DNA of 64,000 nt from contig NC_049988.1 in NCBI RefSeq assembly GCF_000003815.2, positions 18,985,598 to 19,049,597 of the forward strand, written 5' to 3'. The stretch's first letter is position 1. Each line of letters begins with the position of its first letter. Made by a program: the position numbers and the translations under genes. Under the pieces are notes generated by a model. That model had not been told where the DNA came from. It saw only the letters and a list, made by a program, of their open reading frames with translations, and did not search any database. The stretch is from Branchiostoma floridae (lineage: Eukaryota > Chordata > Leptocardii > Amphioxiformes > Branchiostomatidae). This document shows, one piece after another, positions 1 through 11,153 of the stretch.

Positions 1-630
1 CTGAAGAAAAGAATACGAATAATATCTATAGCAAAGTGGGTTATCTTTAAAACATGGATTTTTTCTAGAAAGTGCCCACGGCCAATTTCAGGCCATAACT
101 TATCTAACATCTTCAATTGTGAACTCAAAAACAGGCTTCATGTTCTGTAATGTTTACTTCTATGTACAATGTACTTAAATAATGATTTTTAAGCTCATAA
201 AAAGCAACAACAACTGTTAAACCCATAGTATGTAAACTATAGTTCTAGTCCAGTCTAGATCTACCGTGTTATAACATACTGTAAACTATACTTTGTTATG
301 AAAGAAAAAGTTCCGAATGTTAAAAGTAACTTGTTGTTTTTGATAACCATCTACATGTATCATAATTATTCCATGACAATTGTGGCAACCACGTGGTGTA
401 TATTGGTTATACATAATAGCCTGTATAAGTACATGAGAGAAATGCTTATATAGACAATGATACTTCTTCCATGCGCATTACCTATTGTGTATTTCACTAG
501 TACTTCAAATTACTCAATGTACAATAGTAGCTTAGATACTCTGTTGTTGACAAATGTATTATTTGTTTTTACTAATAAAGCCTTGAAAAAAAAAATTAAA
601 AAAACAAAAAAAAAAAAAACAAAAAAAAAA
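1..630 (+). mobile_element. Non-coding stretch ending in an AATAAA signal and A-rich tail (retroposed 3' end?)
   Basis: No coding exon was recognised here. A polyadenylation hexamer AATAAA (574-579) is followed by an A-rich tract at about 585-630 with only a few T or C interruptions. Immediately to the right the sequence becomes the 3' flank of the coiled-coil gene family, which elsewhere has no A-tract. This is the junction expected if a polyadenylated transcript or a LINE/SINE tail inserted into that flank. The left boundary and any target-site duplication were not found, so the inserted element is undefined. Confidence 0.35.
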
Positions 631-894
631 TCTTGCACATATCAGTAGAACTGCAGCCCATTGTAACGCAGGCTTACAGAAACCTTGATACAAACTGTTG
701 CAGACAAAAAAGTGATTGTGAAGAAACGCTGAATCCTTAAATAGAGTAGAAACCATGACAAGAGCTTCGATTTGGACATGTTTAGAGCATTTTATTGTTT
801 TCATAAGTAACATCCATGCCATAAAAATGCCATTAGGTTACATCCTTGAAACACCCGGCAGTCATTTATGCACCAAATATATGAGTGGCGAACG
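631..894 (-). repeat. 3' flank of coiled-coil family copy C
   Basis: This segment is similar to the sequence downstream of the two intact coiled-coil genes (about 8330-8618 and 17550-17840) and to about 1885-2131. It includes the shared stretch around CTGCAGCCC and the block just before the stop codon that begins near 833. It marks the downstream edge of a duplicated unit carrying a decayed gene copy. No open reading frame of interest. Confidence 0.7.
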
Positions 895-1330
895 TTATGT
901 TGGAGGGGGGTAGGTTCGTCTTGTAGGGCTCGTAGAAGGTTTGATACCAAGCTGTGTGCCTGCTGCATGCCCCATCCGTAACACACGCATCCTGTCCTGG
1001 AGATATTGGATATGTTCTTCCTTTTTCTTCAATTCTTTTTCTAAGCTGTCAGGTTTTCTCCAAGTGTTTAACCTTTTCTGAAGCGTTCCCAAGTGCCGTA
1101 CTGTGTTTCTTACATTCAAATTTCTGATGTCGCATTGCCTTACAAAGATCTTCAACATCTTTCCGCCGCTTTTAACTCCTCTTTCAATTATTCTATAATT
1201 CCATCTTTTTCTTCCAATTGTCTTTTTGCTACGTTGCAGCACTCCTGTTCTTGGCCTTCCCGGTCTGCCATCTTCCTTTCCAATGTTAAAACTTGTCTTT
1301 GCAACTCATGAATCTTCTTCTCTTTCACAG
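895..1330 (-). pseudogene. Truncated, frameshifted copy C of the coiled-coil gene
   Basis: Read on the minus strand, this matches only the last part of the large exon of the intact genes at 8619-9673 and 17841-18895. It starts around the KIHELQRQVLTLER block and ends with the shared TRRTYPPPT terminus and a TAA. The frame is broken in the middle: a stop falls inside the block equivalent to IIEQLKEEL, and the reading frame shifts between there and the KKKEEHIQYLQDR block. The first exon and the N-terminal two thirds of the large exon are absent. I call it a pseudogene because of the frame breaks and missing 5' half. It shows that the family has been duplicated more than twice here. Confidence 0.8.
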
Positions 1331-1629
1331 TGGATAACAACACACTGGCACTGCCTCCATGGCCTCAAAAAGGCTTTGGGACTATCTTTACCTTTACCTG
1401 TTTTTCAAACAGACATAACAGAGGCTGGAAAATGGCATTCTATTTAAAGATCATGGTTTGGGACATTCCTGATTTTGGTCCTCGTAAATATGCATCACGG
1501 TGCACACTGCAAAATAGGGAAAGATGAGGTGTTGCAATAGTTCTATCTTAAGTCGTCATTTGGTACTTCCCCAGTGTTTATTTGTGCAGCCATCATCCTT
1601 GTGTACATAAAGTTGGAGCATGCCCTTAC
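1331..1629. other. Intergenic, nothing recognised
   Basis: Between copy C and the flank of copy D. Short frames here have no support from splice sites or from similarity to other parts of the window. Confidence 0.5.
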
Positions 1630-2131
1630 CTGTTTGGGCCATTCCATTGCACAAGTTTGTTCGGGGATGGTGAGACGGTTCAGAAAACGATCCCTAAGTT
1701 TTCATGTTACGCCCATTAAATGTCCTATGGGATGTATTCTGACAAAAACGCCACAATACAACATTTTAAAGTTTTGTTGTGTTAATATCCAAAGTATAAG
1801 CCACCTGTGACCCATACTTCTTTAAAAGAAACCGCTTCATACTTTGGTTGGAACAGAGCGGTTCGTTCGTGTGGGATCGGGAGAGAACCTTGCACATGTC
1901 AGTGGAACTGCAGCCTAATGTAAAGCAAGCTTAAGGAAAGTTTAACACAGACTGTTGCAGACAATAAAAAAATGATTGTGAACAAACATAAGTGACACAC
2001 ATGCCATATGTTGCTGGGCATCGAATTCGAAAAAAAAATGATATCATTATATTAGGTTACATCCTTGAAACGCCAGGCAGTCGTTTATGCACCAAATCTC
2101 TGGATGGTTTGTATTTAATGAACGGTGAACA
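1630..2131 (-). repeat. 3' flank of coiled-coil family copy D
   Basis: Similar to 8080-8618 and about 17300-17840: the shared blocks begin near CCATTGCACAAGTTTG and run to the segment directly preceding the stop codon. It is the fourth occurrence of this downstream flank in the window, and the coding part that follows is reduced to a few codons. Confidence 0.7.
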
Positions 2132-2185
2132 TTAAGTTGGAGGGGGTAGGTTCACCTCGTAGGGCTTGTAGAAGGTATGTCCAGT
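2132..2185 (-). pseudogene. Terminal-codon relic (copy D) of the coiled-coil gene
   Basis: Only the last codons survive: read on the minus strand they end in the family's TRRTYPPPT terminus followed by TAA (stop at 2132-2134). Similarity to the intact genes ends near 2185, so nearly all of the coding sequence is missing. Confidence 0.65.
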
Positions 2186-2214
2186 ACAGTAACAAACCCT
2201 TCATACAGACTTTA

Positions 2215-2580
2215 TTAGTATATACACACTGGATAAACAGTACTCACCGTGTAGTCAGGAATTCGAACAGTAATCGTTACTAGTGAACCATTCATACAGA
2301 CTATATAGTATATACTCACTGGAGGAAAAGCTGTACGCACTCTATAGTCAGACACAGAGTCAGGAAGAGCATCACTGCTGGACCCGACAGAAGGAGGATG
2401 TAACGGATAAGGGTCGAAACATCCGATGAGAGCTGATCCGTCTGATGACGTCCGCGACCTCCCCGAGTGACGGCACTCCACTCATCCCTGAAGGTGAGTG
2501 GAGTTTAAAGGCATCATTGATGTATTTACCAACTGGGGGAAAAGCTGTACGCACTCTATAGTCAGACACAGAGTCAGGAA
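2215..2580 (-). other. Candidate membrane-segment exon with a tandem duplicated 3' half
   Basis: On the minus strand a frame starts after a possible acceptor (CACCTTCAG, near 2500) and runs to a good donor (CCA then GTGAGTATA, near 2330). The protein is hydrophobic at its end, with a block like LLLSGPAVMLFLTLCLTIEC. The block VMLFLTLCLTIECVQLF is nearly repeated at about 2520-2585, there followed by a donor-like GTAAAT. Both ends would be phase 2. It could be a true exon of an unidentified membrane protein, a decayed exon, or part of a repeat. I do not recognise the family and found no joining exons. Confidence 0.25.
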
Positions 2581-2759
2581 CAAAGGTGAGAAAAAGTTTG
2601 TAAAGCCTAGTTTAGTTTTTTTGAGATACCAGATAAAGCTTCTTAATTTACAATCAAGACATTTATGACAACAGTTGACATTTTGGTGAACGTTTGTCAC
2701 CTTTCTTAGGGCACAACTGACTGATTCAAAATAACGTATTCTTCAATATTTACAACTGT

Positions 2760-3270
2760 GTGTGTGTTGGCATCCGTCTGTCTCGGAAGACAATGGTAGG
2801 CGGACGGGTTTAAGGCGACCCGTCTGCCTGGCCTGCACTTGGGTTTTTAAGGTGAAGGAGGGGTGTGCACTTCCTTCTCCACCCTCTCGTCCACTGGCGC
2901 ACTAGTCCTACAAGGGCAACTGTATGCAACGTGTAAGACGGCCCCAGCAGATGCAGGTTTGTTGTTTGGAGTTTCCGTCTCCTAGGAGGACTTCCGTCCA
3001 AGGATGCAAGGGGTTCCTCCTACCCCTGACTCATGTGTCATGGCGGGTGCGTCATGCCCGAACATACCCCTATGGCCTGTCACCACCACAAAGGCCTGTC
3101 ACTGCCACTAGCCGCAGCTATGTACTCATTTACACCTGAGTTAGGTGAGGAAAGTCGTGTAAAGTGCCTTTCCCAAGGGCACAAGATCGGTGACACGGCA
3201 AGCGAATTTGAACCCCGGACCTCTCGGGCCTGAGACCAACGCGCTCCCGATCGTGCCACGCGGTCCCACT
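2760..3270 (-). repeat. tRNA-derived SINE-like repeat
   Basis: Read on the minus strand, the segment near 3197-3267 begins GGGACCGCGTGGCACGATC, followed by an A-box-like region, then a B-box-like GGGTTCAAATTC. This is the layout of a tRNA-derived SINE head. The acceptor and T stems do not pair, so it is not a functional tRNA. The remaining sequence to about 2760 would be the SINE body. The exact ends are uncertain. Confidence 0.5.
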
Positions 3271-3631
3271 GTAATTACAACTGTAATTATACGATATATG
3301 TACACATTTATTAGGAATGGAAATAGCAGTATTTTTGTGTATAGATTGTATCAAGGAGGTTTTTTCAACCTCCTTGATTGTATCTTTGTGTCCAAGCAAT
3401 ACCATTTGCAAAAATGTATTTCTGAAGAATTGAACTGATTAACTGTAAGTTAAAGATTGGTCTGTATATGTCAACTGGGTTTCTAGTTTGTGTAACATAC
3501 TGACTCTCCCTTTTGAATTGAGCATTTGAAAGATAGATCAACACCAAGGAACGTGTTTGAACGTATGTGAACATTTAATAAAATAAGGATGGTCTCTCTC
3601 CCGTCTGTGCTTAGTATGCTCTCCTTGTTCG

Positions 3632-3715
3632 TTCATTCATTCATTCATTCATTCATTCATTCATTCATTCATTCATTCGATCATTCGATCATTCGTTCAT
3701 TCATTCAACTTTGAT
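3632..3715. repeat. (ATTC)n microsatellite
   Basis: An almost uninterrupted run of the tetranucleotide TTCA/ATTC, with a few GATC variants at its right end. It lies just downstream of the Kazal gene's stop codon. Confidence 0.95.
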
Positions 3716-3946
3716 CCATTCATTCATGTCTTCAACTTAAATCCATTCATTTTACAAAAGGACAAAGAATAGTAAACATAGAACTCAAAGGGAGTCGTTG
3801 CATTTGCTTATCGTATTAGCACCTTATACATTTCTTTATTGTGAGACGAAATCAAATAGGCTTCAATCAAAAGGCATGGATGTCTAGTGTAATACTAGCT
3901 GCATCATGCAGGCCTGGCTTGTGTGACAAAGTCGGGATTCGTCTCT

Positions 3947-6806
3947 CTAGCACGGGCCATAGTGAGCCAAGGAGGCGACCTGATAATCGATGCCCCTAGG
4001 AAAAAAAGTGGAGTAGGTCATACAACTGTTGCAGAATTTCTGTGAAGACAAATCATTTCCTACGACAGAGTAAGATTCAGATCAACATTTTAGGACACCA
4101 TCACTGGCGCAATGGCCGAGATTGGCTGCCTCAAAAACAATTGAAATGCATGTATGGGACGTCTAATAGATTTCGACTCAACTTGCATCACAAAAATGAT
4201 ACATGTCGCCAAAACCAGAAAGGTTGCGTTAAAGCACTTGCAGCACTTACTGATAATGAGCCACATAAAGCGCATTAGATTGCATGCATTCCAAAAAGCA
4301 GCGGTTGGTGTAGGTCACGCCATCACTACCGCAGACCGGGTCCCAGGTAGAGTCGCATACAGCTTGAGCGTAGCATGACCTCAGGTGCGCATTTCCGCAC
4401 ATACCCTGGTAGGAGAGGGTCAGGGGCTGGTAGTTGGCTTCGTTGGAGAACCTGTGAGAATACAACTAGCTATATATATATAGGACCTAGAAGTGAGAAC
4501 AAGCCTTGTCGTATTTTTATAACAGTCGCTTTCGAGTGTTCAAGTCACCGTATTCATTTCTTGATTCATGCAAACCTGGCGATATTTTTATGCAAGCTGA
4601 AAGACATTACAGACTAGTGTTGGCGTTAACAAAGTTGACAAAGTTATATTAGCATCGCCGCTATATATATACACAAAATACATAAACGTAAACAACGTAA
4701 GCAGAATACAACATTAAAACCAAATATGATGACCGTACTTGTAGCAAAATGTGATGAACATGAAGCAAAAAATGAAATATATATATAACAAAAAAACAAA
4801 AAACTGTCAATGCGTAACCAAAAACGAAAAGTCAAATTTGACAATTGCCAAGGGGCTGCCAAAAACACGCGATTAATTATTTCATCGACTGCATGGTGGG
4901 ACATACTTTGGTGACATTTGAAACTGGATTGTAACAAGGTAGACAAACGACCCGACCCTTTGGTATCGCCAAAAAGTCCAATCTGTCAGTTACTTTCTTT
5001 GTACCGCAGACTGTACTCTTCATACTTAATCATTTATCGGCATTCAGTAACTGACATTATTTATACCGGGTCTTAGTCCAGAACTGTTGGATGACGCGAA
5101 TTTCACCAATCAATGTTCAGAATCTGAAGTCAGACTTGCACCGTTATCTGTTGGAATATGGTCATTCGGAGGAGATATTAAGCAGTGTTTGAAGATTTTC
5201 GCACCTGAAACATGTTTAGAAGCATACAATATTATCAATAAAGCAGTGGTCCACCCCGTTGTGTGTTATATGTGAGATCTTTATTGGCACAACGATATAT
5301 GCGTGTCAAGCTACAGTATACTCTTCATCAATCTACTTATTTTTGTCAGACACGAGGAGGTTTGGTACTCACTGCGCGGCCAGCTGACAGGCCTGCACGT
5401 TCAGGTCACACTCGTTGCTGTAGGTGTGTCCGTCAGACCCGCACACAGGCCTGAACACGAACGGGCATACGGTCTGGCAGACGGTCTGACGGTCTACCAG
5501 CGACTTCGCCTGGGAGCCTGGTTAATTTTTGGTAATGTTTGTTAGAGCAGTTTAGATCTCCCACCGCTGTTTAGCACTCATGCAGGGAGAGAAACGTAGT
5601 CTGGACGTAGGAAGAGAAGCCAATACACGTTGTTCTGTGTAAAGCTAGGGGCACAACCCGCCGTACTTGCAAGTGCGTGCTGTCTACGTGCCAAAACGTG
5701 GGCACGCAGACACGCCGTAGAAATTTAAGTGCATGCAGAACTTTCTCTGCGTTCGGGCTGCGGATTCGCCCTCCGTACGTGCCAGTACGGGCGACGCACC
5801 TGCCATGTACAGACCGAACGTTTTCAGGAATACGTGGCGGACGTGGCCTCCACAAAAAACGTACGGACAAATTGCACGTACGGCGGGTTGTGCCCCAGGC
5901 TTTAGTGTGCGAGATTATTTTCCTGAGTCAAGAGGAATAAATACTGAGAGATTTAAAACGCCATCTCTGTAAGTTAAAGTTTGCATTTTCACAATTGCTT
6001 CTGACGGAATAACGTATCATAACGTAGTATAATCCTAAACATACATAGCAGTTAGTAAAACACCTGGATAGATTTGTAAACGGCCAGACGTTTCAGAAGT
6101 TTCAGGCAGCATCCACTATCTTTCATCAGTGACCGAGAAAACAGATCCTTCTTGTTTATGGAAAAAAAATGTTTTCACATATGCTCGTCTGAAAAGGCGA
6201 TGCTCACTCATGCGATAAAACTTTCATCACTGACGTCTATTGCCGACAAACTTAATGGAAACACTCTACTTTGATACAGCTAAAAAGTACAGATGTCTTA
6301 CCTTAATACAATTTTCATTACCTCCATGAAATTTATATTTTACCCCGCGTTTGTGTGTCTATGTGTGTGTTTGTGTGTGTGTTTGTGTGTGTGTAAACAA
6401 GATAACTCAAGAACGGCTGGGTGGATTGGTTTCATACTCGGTGTGTTGGTAGTGTCTGATGAACGCTAAAAATGATTAGATTTTGGGCCCCCTATCGGCT
6501 CCCCTTGGTACTGCAGCGCAACTTCCGTTTTTTCCCCACATAAATTATGTTAATATGTCAGTCAATTGCATGAAATTTACGAAAGCTCTAACTTTTCATG
6601 GAGGTATGAGGTCGCCGAACTCTAGTTTATTTTAAAACTTACTAGAATAGCATAGCTCGGCCGGCATAGAGTCTAAAAACAACATTAAACAGTTCATGCC
6701 CAAAAAAGACAATAATATGATGATGGCTAATACAATGCCTGGATTGATAGTTCCAAATCTTACCAGCCACCAGGACTGCCACGATCAGGTACTGAAGGAA
6801 AGCCAT
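3947..6806 (-). CDS. Secreted two-domain Kazal-type serine protease inhibitor
   Basis: Four coding exons on the minus strand: 6764-6806, 5373-5517, 4251-4451 and 3947-3995. All junctions are GT-AG and the phases agree (1, 2, 2), giving 145 residues. Residues 1-18 form a signal peptide (MAFLQYLIVAVLVAG). Kazal domain 1 uses Cys 28, 32, 40, 51, 58 and 81; domain 2 uses Cys 89, 95, 103, 114, 118 and 145. Both carry the hallmark PVCGSDGxTYxN. Family knowledge: Kazal domains block serine proteases through a loop after the second Cys. By position the P1 residues would be Phe34 and Ser97, suggesting chymotrypsin- or elastase-like targets (inference). Exon 3 reads straight into TAA across its donor, but splicing to the last exon supplies LAHYGPC with the missing sixth cysteine, so I prefer the spliced form. 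A further in-frame Met lies upstream but would spoil the signal peptide. Intron 1 contains a MITE (5641-5903). Confidence 0.85.
5641..5903. mobile_element. MITE with GGGGCACAACCCGCCGTAC terminal inverted repeats
   Basis: The left end AAAGCTAGGGGCACAACC and the right end are inverted copies of about 26 bp, enclosing a GC-rich body. It lies in intron 1 of the Kazal gene. A second full copy is at 16567-16800, a left half at 14131-14240 joined to a minisatellite, an internal part at 12586-12700, and a solo end at about 40157-40183. No transposase, so it is non-autonomous. The superfamily is not assigned. Confidence 0.85.
6340..6625. repeat. Dispersed repeat with (GT)n start
   Basis: A GT-rich run is followed by the block AACTCAAGAACGGCTGGGTG and ends with CATGGAGGTATGAGGTCGCC. 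Related blocks occur inverted at about 15640-15890, at 27040-27200 and inverted at 28380-29070. The terminal block recurs inverted at about 14783-14812. It appears to be an abundant interspersed family. I cannot name it. Confidence 0.55.
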
Positions 6807-6906
6807 CTGTCGGAGATGTCGCACCTCGAGTTGAGCCACGGGAGAAATGTCTCGAGAACTGTTTCTGTCACCCAATGTCACAATTTATACCTGCAGTTAT
6901 CACACT

Positions 6907-7937
6907 GAAGCATACTGAGCTCATCCGGTCCGGGATGAGAATAGCCCGTCTATTTATTTGCCGACCGATCGAACGTTTTTGAAAGTTGGAATATTATGCG
7001 GATGAAGCTATTTGTATTGCCAGTTGGCGGGGAAGTAGTTCGGATAGGAGGTCACCTGCAATATGTCGGCGCTTTTAATGGCAACTCTCCGATCCCACGA
7101 CATGTTTAGTTGTGATGGTAATGACTCATCTTTTTATAGCTGTCGTTGCATATATCATTATCATCAGATACTGAGTAGAACTTCTCTTCCTTAAATTGTG
7201 ATAACCACATTCATGCGGATACGCACCAAAAATGAAAATAAGTCGAACCTTAATGTAATTCTATAGATGCTTTGTGTTTTTCTATACTCTCTTACTCTCT
7301 CTTGACTCTACTTCGCGAACGAAGATCATCTAGAGGTTTTTTTTACAAACAGGCTGTTTTGTTTCGACAGCCATTGTACAGCATTTAGCTGAAAAGGCGG
7401 CCGAATGATACAACGATTTGTACTTGTACTCGTGATTAAGGTAATGTCCAGGTTCGCCTTCTTTTCACTTCTTGGTGCGTGCCAATATGTATGTTTGTGG
7501 GTATTTAGCAGATATTTACCACTATCCTATCACATCTTTATCTTATTTTGTTCGGGGAATATTTGGAAATGATAAGATTGTTTACACTGTTATGTGTAAA
7601 GTCCACTTCAAGTTCTGCCTTTATTGGACAAGCGTTACCTCGCTGGCATTGAAGTGATGATGTAATGTTATAGATGTTTTCTGTTTAGCTATATTTTTCA
7701 TCGCATATATAATCCTTTGTTATGTATATTTATATCTAGTACATGTATCTCTCTCTATATATATATAGGAAGGGACGGAGACCTGGCGCATCCCCGTCTT
7801 GTAATCAGCCAACAAAAGGGTATGTCACCCCGTAAGGGGCGGTACGATAACCCCGTCGTGTACGTACGTCGACAGATGATGATGATGATATGTAGAAAGG
7901 TAGATAGATAGATGCAAACAATATGGACGTTACTATT
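6907..7937. other. Intergenic with low-complexity and repeat fragments
   Basis: No exon recognised. It contains a TA-rich run near 7750, a fragment around GGGACGGAGACCTGGCGCAT, and short GATG/GATA runs near 7877-7912. It would include the promoter of the Kazal gene just above 6806, but no core element stands out. Confidence 0.5.
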
Positions 7938-8050
7938 ACAGATTATACCGGCACAACGGCGGCAGGCGCTCGCGTGTTTTGAGGCAGTGTTCTGTGTCTA
8001 GACAGACAAAACACGCGAGCGCCTGCCGCCGTAGTGTCGGTATAATCTGT
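7938..8050. mobile_element. Short foldback element (near-perfect hairpin)
   Basis: The first approximately 45 bases, starting ACAGATTATACCGG, are repeated in inverted orientation at the end (…CCGGTATAATCTGT-like with one or two changes), leaving a loop of about 25 bases. It sits next to the downstream flank of coiled-coil copy A and is not seen at the matching place beside copy B, so it may have inserted after the duplication. No coding capacity. Confidence 0.85.
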
Positions 8051-8618
8051 TTATTTTCTAATCGGTCCAACATCCGGTCCACTCCATTGCACAAGTTTCA
8101 TCGGGGATAGAGAAGCAATTCAGAAAACGATTCCTTACCACAATGTTTTCATGTTACGCCCCTTGAAATGTCCCATGGGACATAAAGTACCCTTTATTCT
8201 GGCAAACACGTCTTAATACAACATTTTAAAGTTTCGTGTGGAACTGTTTAAAGTATAAACCACCTATAGCCCACACTTTTGTATTAGAAACCGTTTCACA
8301 CTTTGGTTGATTGGATCAAAGTCGAGATCCTTGATCAGTGGAACTGCAGCCCTTTGTAAAAGCAAGGTAACCTCGAAACAAACTGTTGCATAATGGTTCT
8401 GAGAACAAGTGATTGAGAAGAAATACTGAATCCTTAAATAGTGTAGAAACCACGACAAGAGGCTAGGTTCGATTTGGATATGTACCGAGCATGTGATTGT
8501 TTTCATAAGTGACATCCAGGTCATGTGTCATAAGAAATGATATTAGGCTACATACTTCAAACGCCTGACAGTCGTTTATGCCCCAGATATCTGGATGGTT
8601 TGTATTGAACGGTGAACG

Positions 8619-10270
8619 TTAGGTTGGAGGCGGGTAAGTTCGTCTTGTAGGGTTCGCGGAAGGTCTGTTAACCGGCTGTGTTCCTGCTGCATGTCCCATC
8701 CGTAACACACGTATCCTGTCCTGGAGATACTGGATGTGCTCTTCTTTTTTCTTAAGGTCTTTTTCGGAACTGTCAAGACTTTTCTCCAAGTTTTTAACCT
8801 TTTCTGAAGTATTCCCAAGTGCTGTGCTGTGTTTCGTACATTGATGTTTATGCTGTCGCAATGCTTTACAAAGATCTTCGACATCTTTCCGCCGCTTTTG
8901 TAACTCTTCTTTCAATTGCTCTATTATTCCATCTTTTTCTTTCAATTGTCTTTTTGCTTCGTTGCAGCACTCCTGTTCCTGGCCTTCTCGGTCTGCTATC
9001 TTCCTTTCCAACGTTAAAACTTGTCTTTGCAACTCGTGAATCTTCCTCTCCTTCTCTTCTATAGTTTTACTGATTCCTTTGCTGTGGTTCCTCTCCGTTT
9101 CAACTTGCTTCTTTCTCAGGTCGTGTATGGTCGTTTCTTTTGCTTTCAGTTGAAAATTCGCTTTGCTTATTTCTCCTTTAAGGTTTTGAAGTTCCCTCTT
9201 AAGTTGTTGGTTCTCAGATTTCAGTTGTTCGTCCGATGTTACATTCAGTAGTTCTTGTACTTGTGGTAGATCATTGCGCCTCTCCATATTCTCTTCCTTG
9301 AGTTGTAGGAGGCGCTCGACTTGGTCGAGAGTTATAGTGGTGTTGGTTCCTTCAGACTTAGTTTGTCTGTTGATGAACGTGCTAGAGGTGTTAGTTCCCC
9401 GAGATTCCGTGTGTGAAACGGCCAGTGCGGTTGTACGACGCAAAGCAGAGTGACGTAACGTCATCGTGCCTTGCACCTGAACATGTCGTCCTTCCGGGGT
9501 TGACGTGTACTCCCTGGTGTCTTGTCTGAATGTGGCGTTCACGTCCGTGTCTCCACTACCATGTGCGCCACTCTGCGGTGCACCGCCGCAACACAGTGTT
9601 ACGTTGCTCTTCGGTCCGACTACCACGACCTTGTTATCTGTACCCGCGACGTCAAAACGGAAACTACGACGCTCTAGATAGAAGAAACGGGTAAAAGGTG
9701 TAAAAGGTTAAGACAAGCAAAACTTTGAAGACCACGTGTACATACTGTCGCCAATATATTGTATGATAGGATGTCATTCATATGCGATGACCGGTACCTC
9801 TCATCTACTAGTAATTTTGCAATTTCACGTCCCAAGATAATTGAAAGTGACTTAGGCTTTGGGTCATTTCAACTTGATAAGTGTCAGTAGACCGATCGAA
9901 AGCTTTTTGATAAGCGCTTTGGTTTGTATACGGATATCGTAAAATCTAAAATCGTAACATAATGATAATTGAAATAGTTACTGATAAGATGTCAAATGGC
10001 ATCATAATTTGCACACTATAGCAAAAATGTAAGTAGATCCATCAGAATTTTCGTTATCAACATTGCCAACATGGATATGAATAAAGATATCTTGTAACAG
10101 GCCCGCTTAGCCCTACAAGTTACCTTCTCTACATACATACATACATACATATTCATACCTTCTCTAGTGGCACTTAAGACAGTCATTCTGGTTGAGCTTC
10201 GGGATGGTGTAGGACTGGACCCGTTAGCTGTTTGTGGCCGACTGTCATCTCCAAATTTATGGTGCTCCAT
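8619..10270 (-). CDS. Coiled-coil protein, family copy A (function unknown)
   Basis: Two coding exons: 10159-10270 (112 nt) and 8619-9673 (1055 nt). The donor is AGAGAAG/GTATG, the acceptor CTATCTAG/AGCG, phase 1, giving 388 residues. Residues 1-38 hold the conserved FGDDSRPQTA and a Ser/Thr-rich stretch. Next comes RFDVAGTDNKVVVVGPKSNV with two adjacent Cys. From about residue 145 to 355 the sequence is heptad-rich and charged, a long coiled coil (ELQRQVLTLERKIADREGQE and neighbours). It ends TRRTYPPPT. There is no signal peptide or membrane segment. I do not recognise the family. It may bind partners or self-assemble through the coil, but this is only inference. Copy B at 17841-19797 has identical exon lengths, which supports the model and suggests both are under constraint. 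The upstream frame stays open beyond the chosen ATG, so the start is uncertain. Confidence 0.75.
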
Positions 10271-11153
10271 TTTCAACTCTACTCTCAAGCTGATGCGAGA
10301 AGAAACGCTCTTAGGTGCTGTAAAGATACAGGGAGTCCAAGGAATATGTGTCACTACTAGGCCCTTGCGACGGACTGGTATTTTCTGAAGCGACAGGAGC
10401 ATACTGTGATGACGAAATCTTTTTATCTTATTCATCAACAGCTGATTGCTAACACCATGTTGTATAAACTGCGTCATTAGAACCTCAGCATTCTTTGCGC
10501 TCGACGCAGATCGCTGGGCGAAATTACAGCGACCGAAATAGGATTCGTGTTACTTTTGTTTCATGATAGGAGTATGATGCCTTCTTTCCCCTAGACGGGG
10601 TCGAAAGTATAACAACCGAAATAGGATTCGTGTAACCTTGGATTTCATAACTGGAGTATGATGCAAAATCGGATATGATTTAAAAGGCAACGAAACACAT
10701 AAAACGGAGAACATCACTCTTTCGACATCTATGAAATTCGTTGAGAGATCTGTCCAATCTTTGGCCTCTCGAACTCTTAGCTTCTGAAAAGAGGTACTAT
10801 TGTGTCCATAACACACTCTTGACCTGTGACATTTCACTTGACAGCCGTAACAGTCATTTATCTAGCGATATCCGAGTAGGGTCGTTACGTGACTGCTTCG
10901 TACACAACTGGATTAAACTGGAGCAATGCAGGCTTACTTGTATTTGCGTCCGACGTAGAACAATACGCTCACCGCTTGGTATACCGTACTCTATGTATCT
11001 ATGTACTAAGTAAACGTAAACGAACCGTATACTACTACTAATATATGCTCATACAAATGGTCAGCAATAAAGATATTCTCAATTAATTGCGCACATTTAA
11101 CTGTCAAACATTCTTCAAGAAGCGCACAACGTAGAAAATTTGTTACGCGCTGT
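10271..11153. repeat. Upstream flank of coiled-coil copy A
   Basis: Collinear with 19798-20640 upstream of copy B, including the block around CTCTCGAACTCTTAGCTTCTG. It presumably contains the promoter. Two copies of a local block containing AATAGGATTCGTGT lie at about 10535-10550 and 10620-10635. No independent gene seen. Confidence 0.65.

Noticed and set aside
3197-3267. tRNA-like segment on the minus strand
   Set aside because: A- and B-box-like sequences are present but the acceptor and T stems do not pair. It continues into a repeat body, so it is treated as a SINE.
8819-9251. Leu/Phe-rich plus-strand frames in the coiled-coil exon (also 18041-18446)
   Set aside because: Antisense shadows of a Glu/Lys-rich coiled coil, which naturally read as hydrophobic on the other strand.
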